A DNA stretch of 64,000 nt. It comes from Bacillus sp. FJAT-27225. GTDB taxonomy: Bacteria > Bacillota > Bacilli > Bacillales > Cytobacillaceae. The stretch is taken from NCBI RefSeq assembly GCF_001685025.1, contig NZ_MAYU01000023.1:203660-267659 (forward strand). The letters run 5' to 3'. Made by a program: the position numbers and the translations under genes. The notes below the pieces were generated by a model, which worked only from the letters and a program-made list of their open reading frames with translations, was not told the DNA's origin and ran no database searches. Below, piece after piece: positions 7,750 through 16,782 of the stretch; within the stretch, counting starts at the first letter, position 1; each line of letters starts with the position of its first letter.

Positions 7750-8121
7750 ATGGTCCAATCAATCAATACAAAAGTCGATTTAGTAATTGACGCAACCTCA
7801 CATCTGGGACTTCCAGAGTACGGTAAGATTATGATTGGGGACAAAGGTTTTGAATTTTACAATAGTCGCGACACTCGGAAGTTTATTCAAATTCCTTGGG
7901 AAGAAACTGATTATGTTATTGCTTCAGTCATGTTCAAAGGGAAATGGATTCCACGTTATGCTATCCAAACTAAGAAGAATGGAATGTATACATTTTCTTC
8001 TAAAGATCCAAAAAAGGTTTTACGAATAGTTCGTGAATACATTGATCCAACTCGCATAGTCAAATCATTAAGTTTCTTTGATGTAATCAAACGCGGCTTG
8101 AAGAGTACTTTTAAAAAGTAA
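7750..8121 (+). CDS. manO: DUF956 family protein (ManO-like)
   Basis: 123 aa; AATGGAG is 8 bases before the ATG. The sequence (VIDATSHLGLPEYGKIMIGDKGFEFYN, later IPWEETDYVIASVMFKGKWIPRYAIQTKK) is that of DUF956, small cytoplasmic proteins encoded beside mannose-family PTS genes in Firmicutes and thought to modulate the PTS or its expression. It has a PH-like fold pattern with no membrane segment. Usually it follows the IID gene; here it is the first gene of the cluster, 337 bases ahead of IIAB. Confidence 0.85.
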   Translation: MVQSINTKVDLVIDATSHLGLPEYGKIMIGDKGFEFYNSRDTRKFIQIPWEETDYVIASVMFKGKWIPRYAIQTKKNGMYTFSSKDPKKVLRIVREYIDPTRIVKSLSFFDVIKRGLKSTFKK

Positions 8122-8458
8122 TAGTTTTATATGCTAGACAATTTGGATACTTGAAATGTTCTTGTTTAGGTTAAAAAAATCAACTGTGATGGCCCGACGT
8201 TTTTGTTGTTTGCTTCACAAAACAATTTAATAGAATAGTTAAAGATGGCGTTATTTGAAAACGGTTAAACATTTGCAGCATGTTTTTTTCTAAAGGCAAA
8301 TAGAGGACTATTAATATTTATACACGATTAAGAGGTATAACCTATTGTGAACTTATGAGCATAAAGAATAAATGCTGCATAATTACTTGTTGGGTACAGG
8401 GTTTTTAAACTTTTCTATATTATTTACCTGTATTAACTAAAATAAAGGAGGTAAAAAG
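8122..8458. other. Intergenic region ahead of the PTS operon
   Basis: No gene is seen. A cre-like box lies at 8256-8269. A TTGTGA and an ATAAAT about 17 bases apart (near 8345-8373) could be a weak promoter. AAGGAGGT at 8447-8454 serves IIAB. No convincing sigma-54 -24/-12 element is present. Confidence 0.35.
8256..8269. promoter_or_regulatory. Candidate cre box ahead of the PTS operon
   Basis: TGAAAACGGTTAAA matches the CcpA-binding consensus at all but one position, including the central CG. Catabolite repression of a sugar PTS would be expected; not demonstrated here. Confidence 0.5.
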
Positions 8459-9442
8459 ATGGTTGGGATTATCCTTGCTAGTCACGGTGATTTTGCTAAA
8501 GGAATCTTGCAATCCGGGGCCATGATCTTTGGAGAACAAGAAAATGCGAAAGCTGTCACACTGATGCCAAGTGAAGGGCCTGATGATATAAAGGTGAAAA
8601 TGAAAGAAGCAATCGCCTCTTTCGATAACCAAGACGAAGTATTATTCTTAGTTGATCTTTGGGGTGGAACCCCTTTCAACCAAGCCAGTGGTTTGATTGA
8701 AGAACTTCAAAAAGACAAATGGGCAATTGTTGCTGGTTTGAACTTGCCAATGTTAATTGAATCGTATGCATCACGCTTTTCGATGAACACAGCACATGAA
8801 ATTGCCGCACATGTTCTGAACACAGCGATAGAAGGCATTAAAGTAACACCTGAAAAATTACAACCAACAGCACCAGCAGCATCAACAGCAACACCTGCTG
8901 CTAAACCGTCAAATGTAGGTGCTCCGGGTAAATTTAAATATGTGTTGGCACGGATTGACTCTCGTTTACTTCACGGACAAGTCGCAACTTCTTGGACAAG
9001 ATCTACAAATCCTACACGTATCATCGTTGTATCTGATACTGTAGCTAAGGATGAACTGCGTAAGAAATTAATTCAACAAGCTGCTCCTCCAGGAGTAAAG
9101 GGACACGTTGTTCCAATTAATAAAATGGTTGAGCTTGCAAACGATGACCAACACTTCGGAGGCCAGCGCGCGTTACTTCTTTTCGAAAATCCGCAAGACG
9201 TGCTTAAAGCGGTTGAAGGCGGTGTTCCTATAGAGACAATCAATGTTGGTTCGATGGCACACTCTCCTGGTAAAGTTCAACCTAATAAAACGTTGGCCTT
9301 TAGCCAAGATGATATTGATACATTCGCTAAGTTGAAAAAACTGGGCCTGAAATTTGATGTGCGAAAAGTTCCAGGTGATTCAAAAGAGAACATGGATGAA
9401 ATTCTAAAGCGGGCTCAAGAGCTGATAAACAAAAAATCCTAA
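8459..9442 (+). CDS. manX: PTS mannose/fructose/sorbose family IIAB component
   Basis: 327 aa. The IIA domain (about 1-130) carries the phosphorylated histidine in ILASHGDFAKG (His9) and the LWGGTPFN loop. An Ala/Pro/Thr linker (about 139-155) leads to the IIB domain with ARIDSRLLHGQVATSW, whose His (about residue 175) accepts phosphate from IIA and passes it to the sugar. The two-domain form is the ManX/ManL type, unlike the separate LevD and LevE. AAGGAGGT precedes the ATG. The next genes encode IIC and IID, giving a complete transporter. Substrate is not certain: mannose, glucose, an amino sugar, or a sugar acid are all used by this family. Confidence 0.95.
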   Translation: MVGIILASHGDFAKGILQSGAMIFGEQENAKAVTLMPSEGPDDIKVKMKEAIASFDNQDEVLFLVDLWGGTPFNQASGLIEELQKDKWAIVAGLNLPMLIESYASRFSMNTAHEIAAHVLNTAIEGIKVTPEKLQPTAPAASTATPAAKPSNVGAPGKFKYVLARIDSRLLHGQVATSWTRSTNPTRIIVVSDTVAKDELRKKLIQQAAPPGVKGHVVPINKMVELANDDQHFGGQRALLLFENPQDVLKAVEGGVPIETINVGSMAHSPGKVQPNKTLAFSQDDIDTFAKLKKLGLKFDVRKVPGDSKENMDEILKRAQELINKKS

Positions 9443-9468
9443 TTATTTGAGTTAAGGGAGGATTAAAC

Positions 9469-10275
9469 ATGGATTTAAGTGTCATTCAAATAATATTAAT
9501 CTTGGTTGTAGCATTTTTAGCAGGCGTAGAAGGAATTTTGGATGAATTCCACTTCCACCAACCAATTATTGCCTGTACGTTAATCGGTTTAGTTACAGGG
9601 CAACTAGTACCATGTCTTATTTTAGGCGGTACTTTGCAATTGATTGCTTTAGGCTGGGCAAATATCGGAGCTGCTGTAGCACCGGACGCTGCACTAGCGT
9701 CGATCGCATCTGCATTGATATTAGTTTTAAGTGGACAAGGTGAAGCTGGTGTTGCATCTTCAATCGCTATTGCTGTTCCGCTTGCAGTTGCTGGCCTTTT
9801 GTTGACAATCATCGTTCGTACAATTGCAACAGGTATTGTACACATTATGGATAGAGCAGCTTTAGAAGGAGACATTAGAAAAATTGAAATTTGGCAAATG
9901 ATCGCTATCTGTTTGCAAGGGTTGCGTATTGCTATTCCAGCTGCATTAATTATAGCGGTAGGAGCAGGTCCGGTTAGAAGCTTACTAGAAGCTATGCCAA
10001 CTTGGCTGACAGAAGGTTTGGCAATTGGCGGGGGAATGGTTGTAGCTGTTGGTTACGCAATGGTTATTAACATGATGGCTTCAAAAGAAGTATGGCCATT
10101 CTTCGCAATCGGTTTTGTATTAGCAACTATTTCAGAAATCACACTTATCGGTCTTGGTGCTATCGGTGTGTCGCTTGCCCTTATTTACCTGGCTCTTTCT
10201 AAACAGGGTGGTTCTGGTAATGGCGGTAACGGTAACTTTGGTGATCCTGTAGGCGATATTATTGATAATTACTAA
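9469..10275 (+). CDS. manY: PTS mannose family IIC component
   Basis: 268 aa; 26 bases after IIAB, with AAGGGAGG before the ATG. A polytopic membrane protein with the family signatures GVEGILDEFHFHQPIIACTLIGLVTGQL near the N-terminus and LGGTLQLIALGWANIGAAVAPDAALASI. It forms the sugar channel with IID. The C-terminal tail is unusually Gly/Asn-rich (GGSGNGGNGNFGDP). Confidence 0.95.
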   Translation: MDLSVIQIILILVVAFLAGVEGILDEFHFHQPIIACTLIGLVTGQLVPCLILGGTLQLIALGWANIGAAVAPDAALASIASALILVLSGQGEAGVASSIAIAVPLAVAGLLLTIIVRTIATGIVHIMDRAALEGDIRKIEIWQMIAICLQGLRIAIPAALIIAVGAGPVRSLLEAMPTWLTEGLAIGGGMVVAVGYAMVINMMASKEVWPFFAIGFVLATISEITLIGLGAIGVSLALIYLALSKQGGSGNGGNGNFGDPVGDIIDNY

Positions 10276-10293
10276 GAAGGAGGCTTACATAAA

Positions 10294-11205
10294 ATGGCGC
10301 AAGAAATAAGATTATCTAAACAAGATCGTATTGCTATTTGGTGGCGTTCAACGTTCCTTCAAGGTTCTTGGAACTATGAACGTATGCAAAATGGCGGTTG
10401 GGCATACGCAATGATTCCTGCAATCAAAAAATTATATAAAACCAGAGAAGATCGTTCAGCAGCATTACAACGGCACTTAGAGTTCTTTAATACTCACCCA
10501 TATGTAGCCTCACCTATTCTTGGTGTAACCCTGGCACTCGAAGAAGAACGTGCAAATGGTGCTCCTGTTGATGACGTAGCAATTCAAGGTGTTAAAGTTG
10601 GTATGATGGGACCTTTAGCAGGTATAGGAGATCCAGTTTTCTGGTTTACTATTAAACCAATCCTTGGTGCATTAGCGGCTTCACTCGCTATGACCGGTAA
10701 CATTCTTGGTCCAATTATTTACTTTGTTCTATGGAACCTTATTCGGATGGGATTCATGTGGTATACTCAAGAATCTGGTTACAAAGCCGGTTCTAAAATA
10801 ACTGAAGACTTATCTGGCGGCATACTTCAAGATATTACCAAAGGCGCATCAATCCTTGGTATGTTCATCCTCGGGGCATTAGTTAACCGTTGGGTTTCAA
10901 TCACGTTTACGCCAATTGTATCTTCAGTAAAACTGAGTGATGGTGCTTTTATCGATTGGAAAAACTTGCCTTCGGGAACAGAGGGAATTAAAACTGCGTT
11001 GGAACAGCAAGCTGCTGGCCTTTCGTTGAGTGATACCAAAGTAACCACACTACAAGACAACTTGGATTCGTTAATCCCAGGTTTAGCCCCATTGCTGTTA
11101 ACACTTCTTTGCATGTGGCTGCTTAAGAAGAAAGTTTCTCCAATAACGATCATTCTTGGATTGTTTGTGGTTGGTGTTGGTTTCCACTTATTAGGCATAA
11201 TGTAA
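10294..11205 (+). CDS. manZ: PTS mannose family IID component
   Basis: 303 aa; AAGGAGG precedes the ATG, 18 bases after IIC. The N-terminal cytoplasmic part (TFLQGSWNYERMQNGGWAYAMIP, HLEFFNTHPYVASPILGV) and GPLAGIGDPVFWFT are diagnostic for IID. Membrane segments lie mainly in the C-terminal half. Completes the transporter encoded by the preceding two genes. Confidence 0.95.
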   Translation: MAQEIRLSKQDRIAIWWRSTFLQGSWNYERMQNGGWAYAMIPAIKKLYKTREDRSAALQRHLEFFNTHPYVASPILGVTLALEEERANGAPVDDVAIQGVKVGMMGPLAGIGDPVFWFTIKPILGALAASLAMTGNILGPIIYFVLWNLIRMGFMWYTQESGYKAGSKITEDLSGGILQDITKGASILGMFILGALVNRWVSITFTPIVSSVKLSDGAFIDWKNLPSGTEGIKTALEQQAAGLSLSDTKVTTLQDNLDSLIPGLAPLLLTLLCMWLLKKKVSPITIILGLFVVGVGFHLLGIM

Positions 11206-11317
11206 TAATTAAAGACTCATATTTTAAAAATTTGTACGCCAAACAACCTTCAGTTACCCTGTCATAGAGGGTTTTGAACAATATTTTATATTTCATATAG
11301 TACTATTGTATGATTGA

Positions 11318-11345
11318 CGCGGCCACCTGCAAGGGTGGCTGTTAT
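11318..11345 (+). terminator. Possible weak terminator after the PTS operon
   Basis: GGCCACC (11320-11326) and GGTGGC form a short stem, but only a poor T-rich tail follows. May allow read-through into the oxidoreductase gene. Confidence 0.35.
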
Positions 11346-11425
11346 CGTATTACTGGTAGTAAAAATGTGGATTGTAAAGAAATTTAGTAGTAAATCACCA
11401 AGGTTATTAATTTAAGGGGGACACC

Positions 11426-12442
11426 ATGTTAACGATTGGTTATATTGGAAATGGAAAAAGCACGAATCGATATCATCTGCCCTTTGTGCTGCAAAGAGAG
11501 AATATTAGGGTGAAGACCATTTATCAAAGAAATCCTAAACATGAAAGTTGGGATAGGATCCCAGGAGTAAATTATACTTCCGACTTAGATGAGCTATTAA
11601 ATGACAAAGAAATTCAGCTCATTGTGGTTTCTACAAGAGTTGACAGTCATTATGAATACGCAAAATTAGTATTGGAACATAATAAGAATTGCTTGGTTGA
11701 AAAGCCTTTTACAGTAACCTTAGAACAGGCAAAAGAGATATTCTCATTGGCAAGAGAGAGAGAGTTAATTGTTCAGGCGTATCAAAATAGACGTTTTGAT
11801 AGTGACTTTTTAACAGTTCAAAAGGTCATTGAAGAAGGAAAACTAGGGGACTTGCTGGAAGTGGAAATGCATTTCGACTACTATCGTCCTGAAGTACCCG
11901 AGTCTGTTCATTCTTTTAATCCTGTTACGTCATTTTTATATGAACATGCCTGTCACACACTTGATCAGGTTATCAGCTATTTCGGTAAACCGGATGATAT
12001 CCACTATGATGTAAGGCAATTATTAGGACAAGGAAGAATGAATGATTATTTTGATTTGGATTTGTATTATGGTCATTTAAAGGTATCTGTCAAATCCAGT
12101 TATTTTAGAATTAAAGAGAGGCCCAGCTTTGTCATTTATGGCAAAAAGGGCTGCTTTGTGAAGGAATCCAAAGATCGTCAGGAAGAACATTTAAAGTTAT
12201 TTTACATGCCTGATAAAAAGGATTTTGGTGTAGATACAATAGAACATTATGGTGTACTGACATATATTGATGAAGAAGGTACAATCCACGAAGAGAAAGT
12301 AAAATCCGTAAATGGCGATTATGGAAGAGTATATGATGATTTATATGAAGCTATTATAAATGGCAAAGAAAAAACGATTACAGATGAACAGACATTGTTG
12401 CAAATGGAAATATTAGAAACGGGAATTAAAAACTTAAAGTAA
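11426..12442 (+). CDS. Gfo/Idh/MocA-family oxidoreductase
   Basis: 338 aa; AAGGGGG precedes the ATG. N-terminal Rossmann fold with the variant glycine motif IGYIGNGKSTNRYH, then LLNDKEIQLIVVSTRVDSH and the family motif LVEKPFTV with the Lys that contacts nicotinamide. The C-terminal alpha/beta domain is complete, with the EHACHTLDQ helix holding the probable catalytic His. Family members oxidise or reduce sugars and polyols with NAD(P). Lying directly after the PTS, it probably acts on the imported sugar or its derivative; the substrate cannot be read from sequence. Confidence 0.88.
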   Translation: MLTIGYIGNGKSTNRYHLPFVLQRENIRVKTIYQRNPKHESWDRIPGVNYTSDLDELLNDKEIQLIVVSTRVDSHYEYAKLVLEHNKNCLVEKPFTVTLEQAKEIFSLARERELIVQAYQNRRFDSDFLTVQKVIEEGKLGDLLEVEMHFDYYRPEVPESVHSFNPVTSFLYEHACHTLDQVISYFGKPDDIHYDVRQLLGQGRMNDYFDLDLYYGHLKVSVKSSYFRIKERPSFVIYGKKGCFVKESKDRQEEHLKLFYMPDKKDFGVDTIEHYGVLTYIDEEGTIHEEKVKSVNGDYGRVYDDLYEAIINGKEKTITDEQTLLQMEILETGIKNLK

Positions 12443-12522
12443 AATTTATTCGCGATTCTGTTATAGGCTCTAATAAAAACTCTTCTTGTCAAATAGTTGA
12501 TTCGGTTGTAAAAATAACTCCG

Positions 12523-12566
12523 AAAGAAGGCACTTAACCATATTGGAAAGGGCCTTCTTTTTTCTT
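12523..12566 (+). terminator. Intrinsic terminator
   Basis: AAAGAAGGC (12523-12531) pairs with GCCTTCTTT (12552-12560), followed by T-rich sequence. Ends the PTS/oxidoreductase region. The rest of 12567-12765 holds no gene I can support. Confidence 0.7.
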
Positions 12567-12765
12567 TGCTGGTTTGTCTTGGGAAGGAAAGATGAAAGAA
12601 AGATGATAAGGAGGAGGCTGTATTTTTTTATAGTTGGTTAATCACCTGATAGAAAAAAGTAGAAATGGTTCAATTACTTAACAGAGAGGGCTAAAACAAA
12701 TACAATAAGTATGATATTTACTTTTTTATATAAGATAATAGATAAAACGAGTAAGGAGACCTATT

Positions 12766-13335
12766 ATGGCTAAGACCGATGAAAAAAAGTTATCACTCGA
12801 GCAAAGTGAAGAATTAATGGGAATATTGAAAGACCGGTTTGAGAAAAACATGCATCGCCATGAAGGCTTGGACTGGGACAAAATCCAGGCGAAGCTGGAT
12901 GAAAATCCGGAGAAACTGTGGTCGCTCAACGAGATGGAAAGAACTGGAGGTGAGCCGGATGTTGTTGGTTATGATGAAGAGAAGGATGAATACCTTTTTT
13001 ATGATTGTTCAGCAGAAAGCCCTAAAGGCCGAAGAAGTGTTTGTTACGATCGTGAAGCACTGGAGGCAAGGAAAAAGCATAAACCTGAAACGAGTGCTAT
13101 GGATATGGCAACAGACATGGGCATTGAACTCCTGACCGAAGAACAATATCGAGCACTGCAGGAACTTGAAAGTTTTGATAAAAAAACCTCGAGTTGGGTG
13201 AAAACTCCGTCTGATATACGAGAACGCGGCGGTGCCCTTTTCTGCGATTGGCGCTATGGGCACGTTTTCCTCTATCACAACGGTGCGGATTCCTACTATG
13301 GAGCTAGAGGTTTTCGTGGCTCGTTAAGGGTTTAA
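12766..13335 (+). CDS. DUF4256 family protein
   Basis: 189 aa; AAGGAGACC precedes the ATG. The family is recognised from RFEKNMHRHEGLDWDKIQAKL, MERTGGEPDVVGYDEEKDEYLFYDCSAESPKGRRS and the C-terminal RGGALFCDWRYGHVFLYHNGADSYYGARGFRGSL. Soluble protein of about 185-190 residues found widely in bacteria; biochemical role unknown. Stands alone, with a terminator 30 bases later. Confidence 0.9.
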   Translation: MAKTDEKKLSLEQSEELMGILKDRFEKNMHRHEGLDWDKIQAKLDENPEKLWSLNEMERTGGEPDVVGYDEEKDEYLFYDCSAESPKGRRSVCYDREALEARKKHKPETSAMDMATDMGIELLTEEQYRALQELESFDKKTSSWVKTPSDIRERGGALFCDWRYGHVFLYHNGADSYYGARGFRGSLRV

Positions 13336-13367
13336 AAACAATTTATACATTGCCCCCTTAGGAAAAG

Positions 13368-13404
13368 AAGCAGGCATCCGATAAAGGATAGCCTGCTTTT
13401 ATTC
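13368..13404 (+). terminator. Intrinsic terminator
   Basis: AGCAGGC (13369-13375) pairs with GCCTGCT (13391-13397), with extra inner pairing, followed by a T-run. Confidence 0.75.
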
Positions 13405-13578
13405 GGATTGAAAGCTGAAAATTTATTAAGAATATAAAAAGCCATCAATACATCAATCCAATAAGGAAGAAGGAATTCAACTAAAGTTATAAAGTCTTTG
13501 TTCAACCGGGTATTGTAAATAACTTCCTTTGCCACTATGATTAGATAAAAAGAGACTTCTAAAGGGGGGAACATATTT

Positions 13579-15615
13579 ATGATCCCAGCAAAAATAGAGC
13601 CAGTTTCAATTACTCCCATAAGAAAGAGAGACCTTGAGTTCATCGCCGATTGGGTTGAACAGCATGAAAAATCGTTCTATCTTTTAGGATGGCCCTACGC
13701 TAAAAGTCAGACGCAGATGGAGGAGCTTTTTTACCGTTCCATCCTAAACGTACATAAGCAATTGCCCCGTTTTAAAAATGAGATTTCATTTGAAACATGG
13801 GTGATATCTATTTTCCTGCAAACCTGCCGGGAGTTTTCTGTCGAGGGGAATTTACAAGATTCAGAGGAAAACGGACCGAGCCAGGATTTAGTAAAAGCAA
13901 TAGTCCACTTGAATGAGAATGAAAGAGAATCCATTATTCTTACCTATATACAGGGTTTCTCCCGGGAAGAGGCAGCCTATGTTCTTAACGTTTCGGTGGA
14001 AAAGGTAAAAGAGCATCTGTTTTCAGGAATCCAGTCACTTAAAAAAGAACTGGGGTATGGGGGCTTTAACGGCTGTAAAGAGTATCATACGAATTACATT
14101 GATTACTTTGAGAAAAAACTGGACAGGCCGAAGAAAATAGATTTTGAGATACATATTTATCATTGTAAAAACTGTCAGGAAGATTTGGCTGCCTTCCAGG
14201 ATGTTATGTTCCTGATGACTGACTTTACCGATAGGCTTAACGATTTCGTTTTGCCCGCCAACTTTATAGAGAACGTCAAAGCCAGGTTGGCGGAGAGGGA
14301 AAAAAAGAGGCAGCTTAAGAACAGAAAACGGTTAAGAATCGGAGCAGTTGTTGCGAGTGTTCTTGCATTATTGCTGAGTATTGAAGGTGTGACAGGCGCT
14401 TTTTCCGGCCTCTACTATAGCTATACAGAAGAAGATCAGCAATTGCGTTCGTTCCTTCAACAGGACCTCGGAAAAATGCTGAACCTGGAAGCAGAAAGCA
14501 ATGGGATAAAAATCAGGATTAAAAGTGTCATTGCGGATGATTCCCAGACACTCATTTTTTATGAAATTGAAGATACGGCTGGGGATAATCAATATTTAAT
14601 GAATTATCATGAAGGAGTTTTTGTGGAGAATGAGTATAAGATCATGAACCGGGAAAAATATCCGAGGTACTATCCCCCCGACTTTGAATCAAAGTTGAAT
14701 AAGGAGAAAAAGAACGTATACCGAGGAAAAATGGGTTTGCCGCCACTTACCGGGGAAAATGCCACGATTAAACTTAAGGTCAAACAGATAATGAAATTGA
14801 TTCGGAATCCCTCTTCTAATTATTACGACACTATAGAGAATAAAATCGGAGAGTGGAACTTTGAAGTCCCTGCCACAAAAAAACCATCTACCGAATATGC
14901 CTTGGATAAAGAAACTGAAATTGACGGGATTCCGGTTCGGTTTGAAAAATTGACCATTGCCCCGACAGCGACAATTCTGGACTATGCTATTTATTATGGG
15001 TCAAAAAAACGAATTGATTTTCTTGAATTTGACCATCTAGAGGTCAATGATAAAAAAATAAAGTCTTCTATGCATGGCGGAAATATGTTTAATCAAGAGA
15101 TGGACTGGTTAACATTTCAAATGCACTTTGATTCGCTTTATGGAGAAAAGGCAAAGGATGTCGGCATTCAGCTCAAATCAGCTCATTTAACGGTTGAAGA
15201 CCAGAAAACGATTGAACTGGATCCTTCACAAACATATCCCCAAACGTTTGAATATGCGGGCAGTACCATTTCCATCGACAAGTTTGAAGTTGGAAAGCCT
15301 ACCTCTATTGTCATAAGCAACCATGAAATCGAGGGCCGGGCATTTGAAACGCTTCAAATGGATGTGGTCGGAGAGGGTATAAATGGTTCGGAAATGGACT
15401 CTGAAGGTGTGCTTATTGATAGAAACGGGAAAAAATATGATACAACTGATCCCATCAATTATGAAAAAATCCAACCGCGTTATTACTTTACAGTTCACAG
15501 GATAAAGGTACACAGCAACACCGGGGAGGAAGATGGCATTCCCAAAAGCCTTACTATTTTTGGTTATAATTCGACAAGATACTTGGATGAGGGTATAAAA
15601 ATTTCAGTGGAGTAG
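13579..15615 (+). CDS. Sigma factor-anti-sigma fusion with DUF4179 ectodomain
   Basis: 678 aa; AAAGGGGGG precedes the ATG. Residues about 30-87 resemble sigma-70 region 2 (FYLLGWPYAKSQTQMEELFYR...FETWVISIFLQTCREF) and about 105-158 region 4 (LNENERESIILTYIQGFSREEAAYVLNVS...VKEHLFSGIQSLKKEL). Then His192-x3-Cys196-x2-Cys199 (HIYHCKNC) is the zinc anti-sigma motif. One membrane helix (about 253-272) is followed by a ~400-residue outer part typical of DUF4179/DUF5643 proteins. The modules normally occur as two genes; here one uninterrupted frame carries all of them. A membrane-held sigma factor released by proteolysis is the likely logic (inference). Target genes unknown. Confidence 0.82.
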   Translation: MIPAKIEPVSITPIRKRDLEFIADWVEQHEKSFYLLGWPYAKSQTQMEELFYRSILNVHKQLPRFKNEISFETWVISIFLQTCREFSVEGNLQDSEENGPSQDLVKAIVHLNENERESIILTYIQGFSREEAAYVLNVSVEKVKEHLFSGIQSLKKELGYGGFNGCKEYHTNYIDYFEKKLDRPKKIDFEIHIYHCKNCQEDLAAFQDVMFLMTDFTDRLNDFVLPANFIENVKARLAEREKKRQLKNRKRLRIGAVVASVLALLLSIEGVTGAFSGLYYSYTEEDQQLRSFLQQDLGKMLNLEAESNGIKIRIKSVIADDSQTLIFYEIEDTAGDNQYLMNYHEGVFVENEYKIMNREKYPRYYPPDFESKLNKEKKNVYRGKMGLPPLTGENATIKLKVKQIMKLIRNPSSNYYDTIENKIGEWNFEVPATKKPSTEYALDKETEIDGIPVRFEKLTIAPTATILDYAIYYGSKKRIDFLEFDHLEVNDKKIKSSMHGGNMFNQEMDWLTFQMHFDSLYGEKAKDVGIQLKSAHLTVEDQKTIELDPSQTYPQTFEYAGSTISIDKFEVGKPTSIVISNHEIEGRAFETLQMDVVGEGINGSEMDSEGVLIDRNGKKYDTTDPINYEKIQPRYYFTVHRIKVHSNTGEEDGIPKSLTIFGYNSTRYLDEGIKISVE

Positions 15616-15713
15616 CCCTTGGATAAACCTGAAATTGAAATTTTGATTTAACACCTTTTGATGATAGTGTAAAATACGTAACCAGTTACTTATTTCCTTA
15701 GGAGGCAAACGAA

Positions 15714-15953
15714 ATGGACAAGCAAGGACAGGAAATGTTTTTGAATTTTATTCTGCAAAGGGTTCAAGAGGGCAAGGAAGAGGAAGCAAGGGAAATTCTT
15801 TTGGAAAACTTTAGAAAACAGAATGAAGGCACTTTTACAAAAGATGATATTCAGCAGTTCATTCCAAAGATGCTTGGATTATTAAAACCTGAAAAGGTAG
15901 ATGAAATCAAAGCAGTAGCACAGCGGTTTGCCGGGGATTTTGGCAATAAATAA
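15714..15953 (+). CDS. Small acidic helical protein (79 aa)
   Basis: TTAGGAGGC precedes the ATG. Highly charged and helical (VQEGKEEEAREILLENFRKQ), no signal or membrane segment. It resembles small conserved Bacillus proteins of unknown function, but I cannot name the family. A small membrane-protein gene follows 27 bases later and is probably in the same transcript. Confidence 0.7.
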   Translation: MDKQGQEMFLNFILQRVQEGKEEEAREILLENFRKQNEGTFTKDDIQQFIPKMLGLLKPEKVDEIKAVAQRFAGDFGNK

Positions 15954-15980
15954 CCTTCCGCAATTTGTCGGAGATGAAAA

Positions 15981-16139
15981 ATGAAGCGGTTTTTAGCTAT
16001 TTCGGTCAGTTATTTTTGTACAGGAATCGGGAGTTATTACTTTTTTTCCTCTCATGCTACCTTTTATAGCAAGATGGTTTTAACGGTTGGCTTCCTTGGT
16101 ATTCTATTTGATGGTTTTTATAAAAAGATGAGAGAATAA
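15981..16139 (+). CDS. Small membrane protein (52 aa)
   Basis: A short frame that is easily missed. GGAG lies 7 bases before the ATG at 15981 and the frame ends with TAA at 16139. The product (MKRFLAISVSYFCTGIGSYYFF..., ending DGFYKKMRE) has two hydrophobic stretches, about residues 4-22 and 32-46, and a basic C-terminus. Follows the 79-aa gene closely. Function unknown; reality rests on the ribosome binding site, the operon spacing and a sensible composition. Confidence 0.55.
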   Translation: MKRFLAISVSYFCTGIGSYYFFSSHATFYSKMVLTVGFLGILFDGFYKKMRE

Positions 16140-16229
16140 ATTTAATAGTGATTAAAAACAAGGGTTAATTAAATTGTCCCTGGTTTTTTAGCTAGTAATA
16201 AATGAATGCGTAAAGTCAGCACAAGGCAA

Positions 16230-16260
16230 AAAGGACAAGGGTGAACGTCCCTTGTCCTTT
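16230..16260 (-). terminator. Intrinsic terminator
   Basis: AAAGGACAAGGG (16230-16241) and CCCTTGTCCTTT (16249-16260), a perfect 12-bp stem. The T-run lies on the minus strand, so it serves the gene ending at 16273. Confidence 0.85.
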
Positions 16261-16272
16261 AGGTTTCTGTCA

Positions 16273-16782
16273 TTATTGAACTGCAACGTCTGTGAATTTT
16301 GCACTGTATGAGTCAAAGCTATAGTCGAAATCGATAACAGTTAAACTTCCGGATACTTTTTCTGGAGTACCAACGTCAGCTAATTGGGACGTTTTTGCTA
16401 CTGCAAAGCCTTTGGATTTAGGAGCAATGTCGTCACTCATAGTAATATCGTTAGCACTGAAACCATTCACAGCTACACTGTCTGCTTGAATAGTAATATT
16501 GACATCCGTTTTGTTTTCAACAAGGAATTTCACACCTTTTGATTCCAAAGCTAGGAAGCTGATCAGTACACGGTCATCTTCAAACACTGGAACTGGAACT
16601 GGAGCTTTTTCCTCAGCTTTAGCTGCTTCCTCTATAGGCTTTTCGGTTTCTGCCGATGCTACATCCTCTTGTTCTACTACTTCTTTTACAGTTGCAGTAG
16701 AATCCTCTCCGCTTGGAGCAACCATGAAACCAAGAATAAATCCAATAAAGATTAATCCAATCATTTTTAGTGCCTTCTTCAT
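16273..16782 (-). CDS. Secreted or membrane-anchored protein (169 aa)
   Basis: N-terminal hydrophobic segment (KMIGLIFIGFILGFMVAPSG, residues 6-25) acts as a signal anchor, with no lipobox Cys. A Glu/Ala-rich spacer (about 30-66) leads to a beta-rich domain (VLISFLALESKGVKFLVENKTDVNITIQADSVAVNG) with an immunoglobulin-like strand pattern, reminiscent of FxLYD/DUF4352-type extracytoplasmic domains but not assignable. Monocistronic, AGGAGG upstream, terminator directly after. Function unknown. Confidence 0.75.
   Translation of the reverse strand: MKKALKMIGLIFIGFILGFMVAPSGEDSTATVKEVVEQEDVASAETEKPIEEAAKAEEKAPVPVPVFEDDRVLISFLALESKGVKFLVENKTDVNITIQADSVAVNGFSANDITMSDDIAPKSKGFAVAKTSQLADVGTPEKVSGSLTVIDFDYSFDSYSAKFTDVAVQ

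Noticed and set aside
8188-8215. Sigma-54 promoter (TGGCCCG...) before the PTS operon
   Set aside because: The -12 element does not fit TTGC, and no LevR-type activator is in the window.
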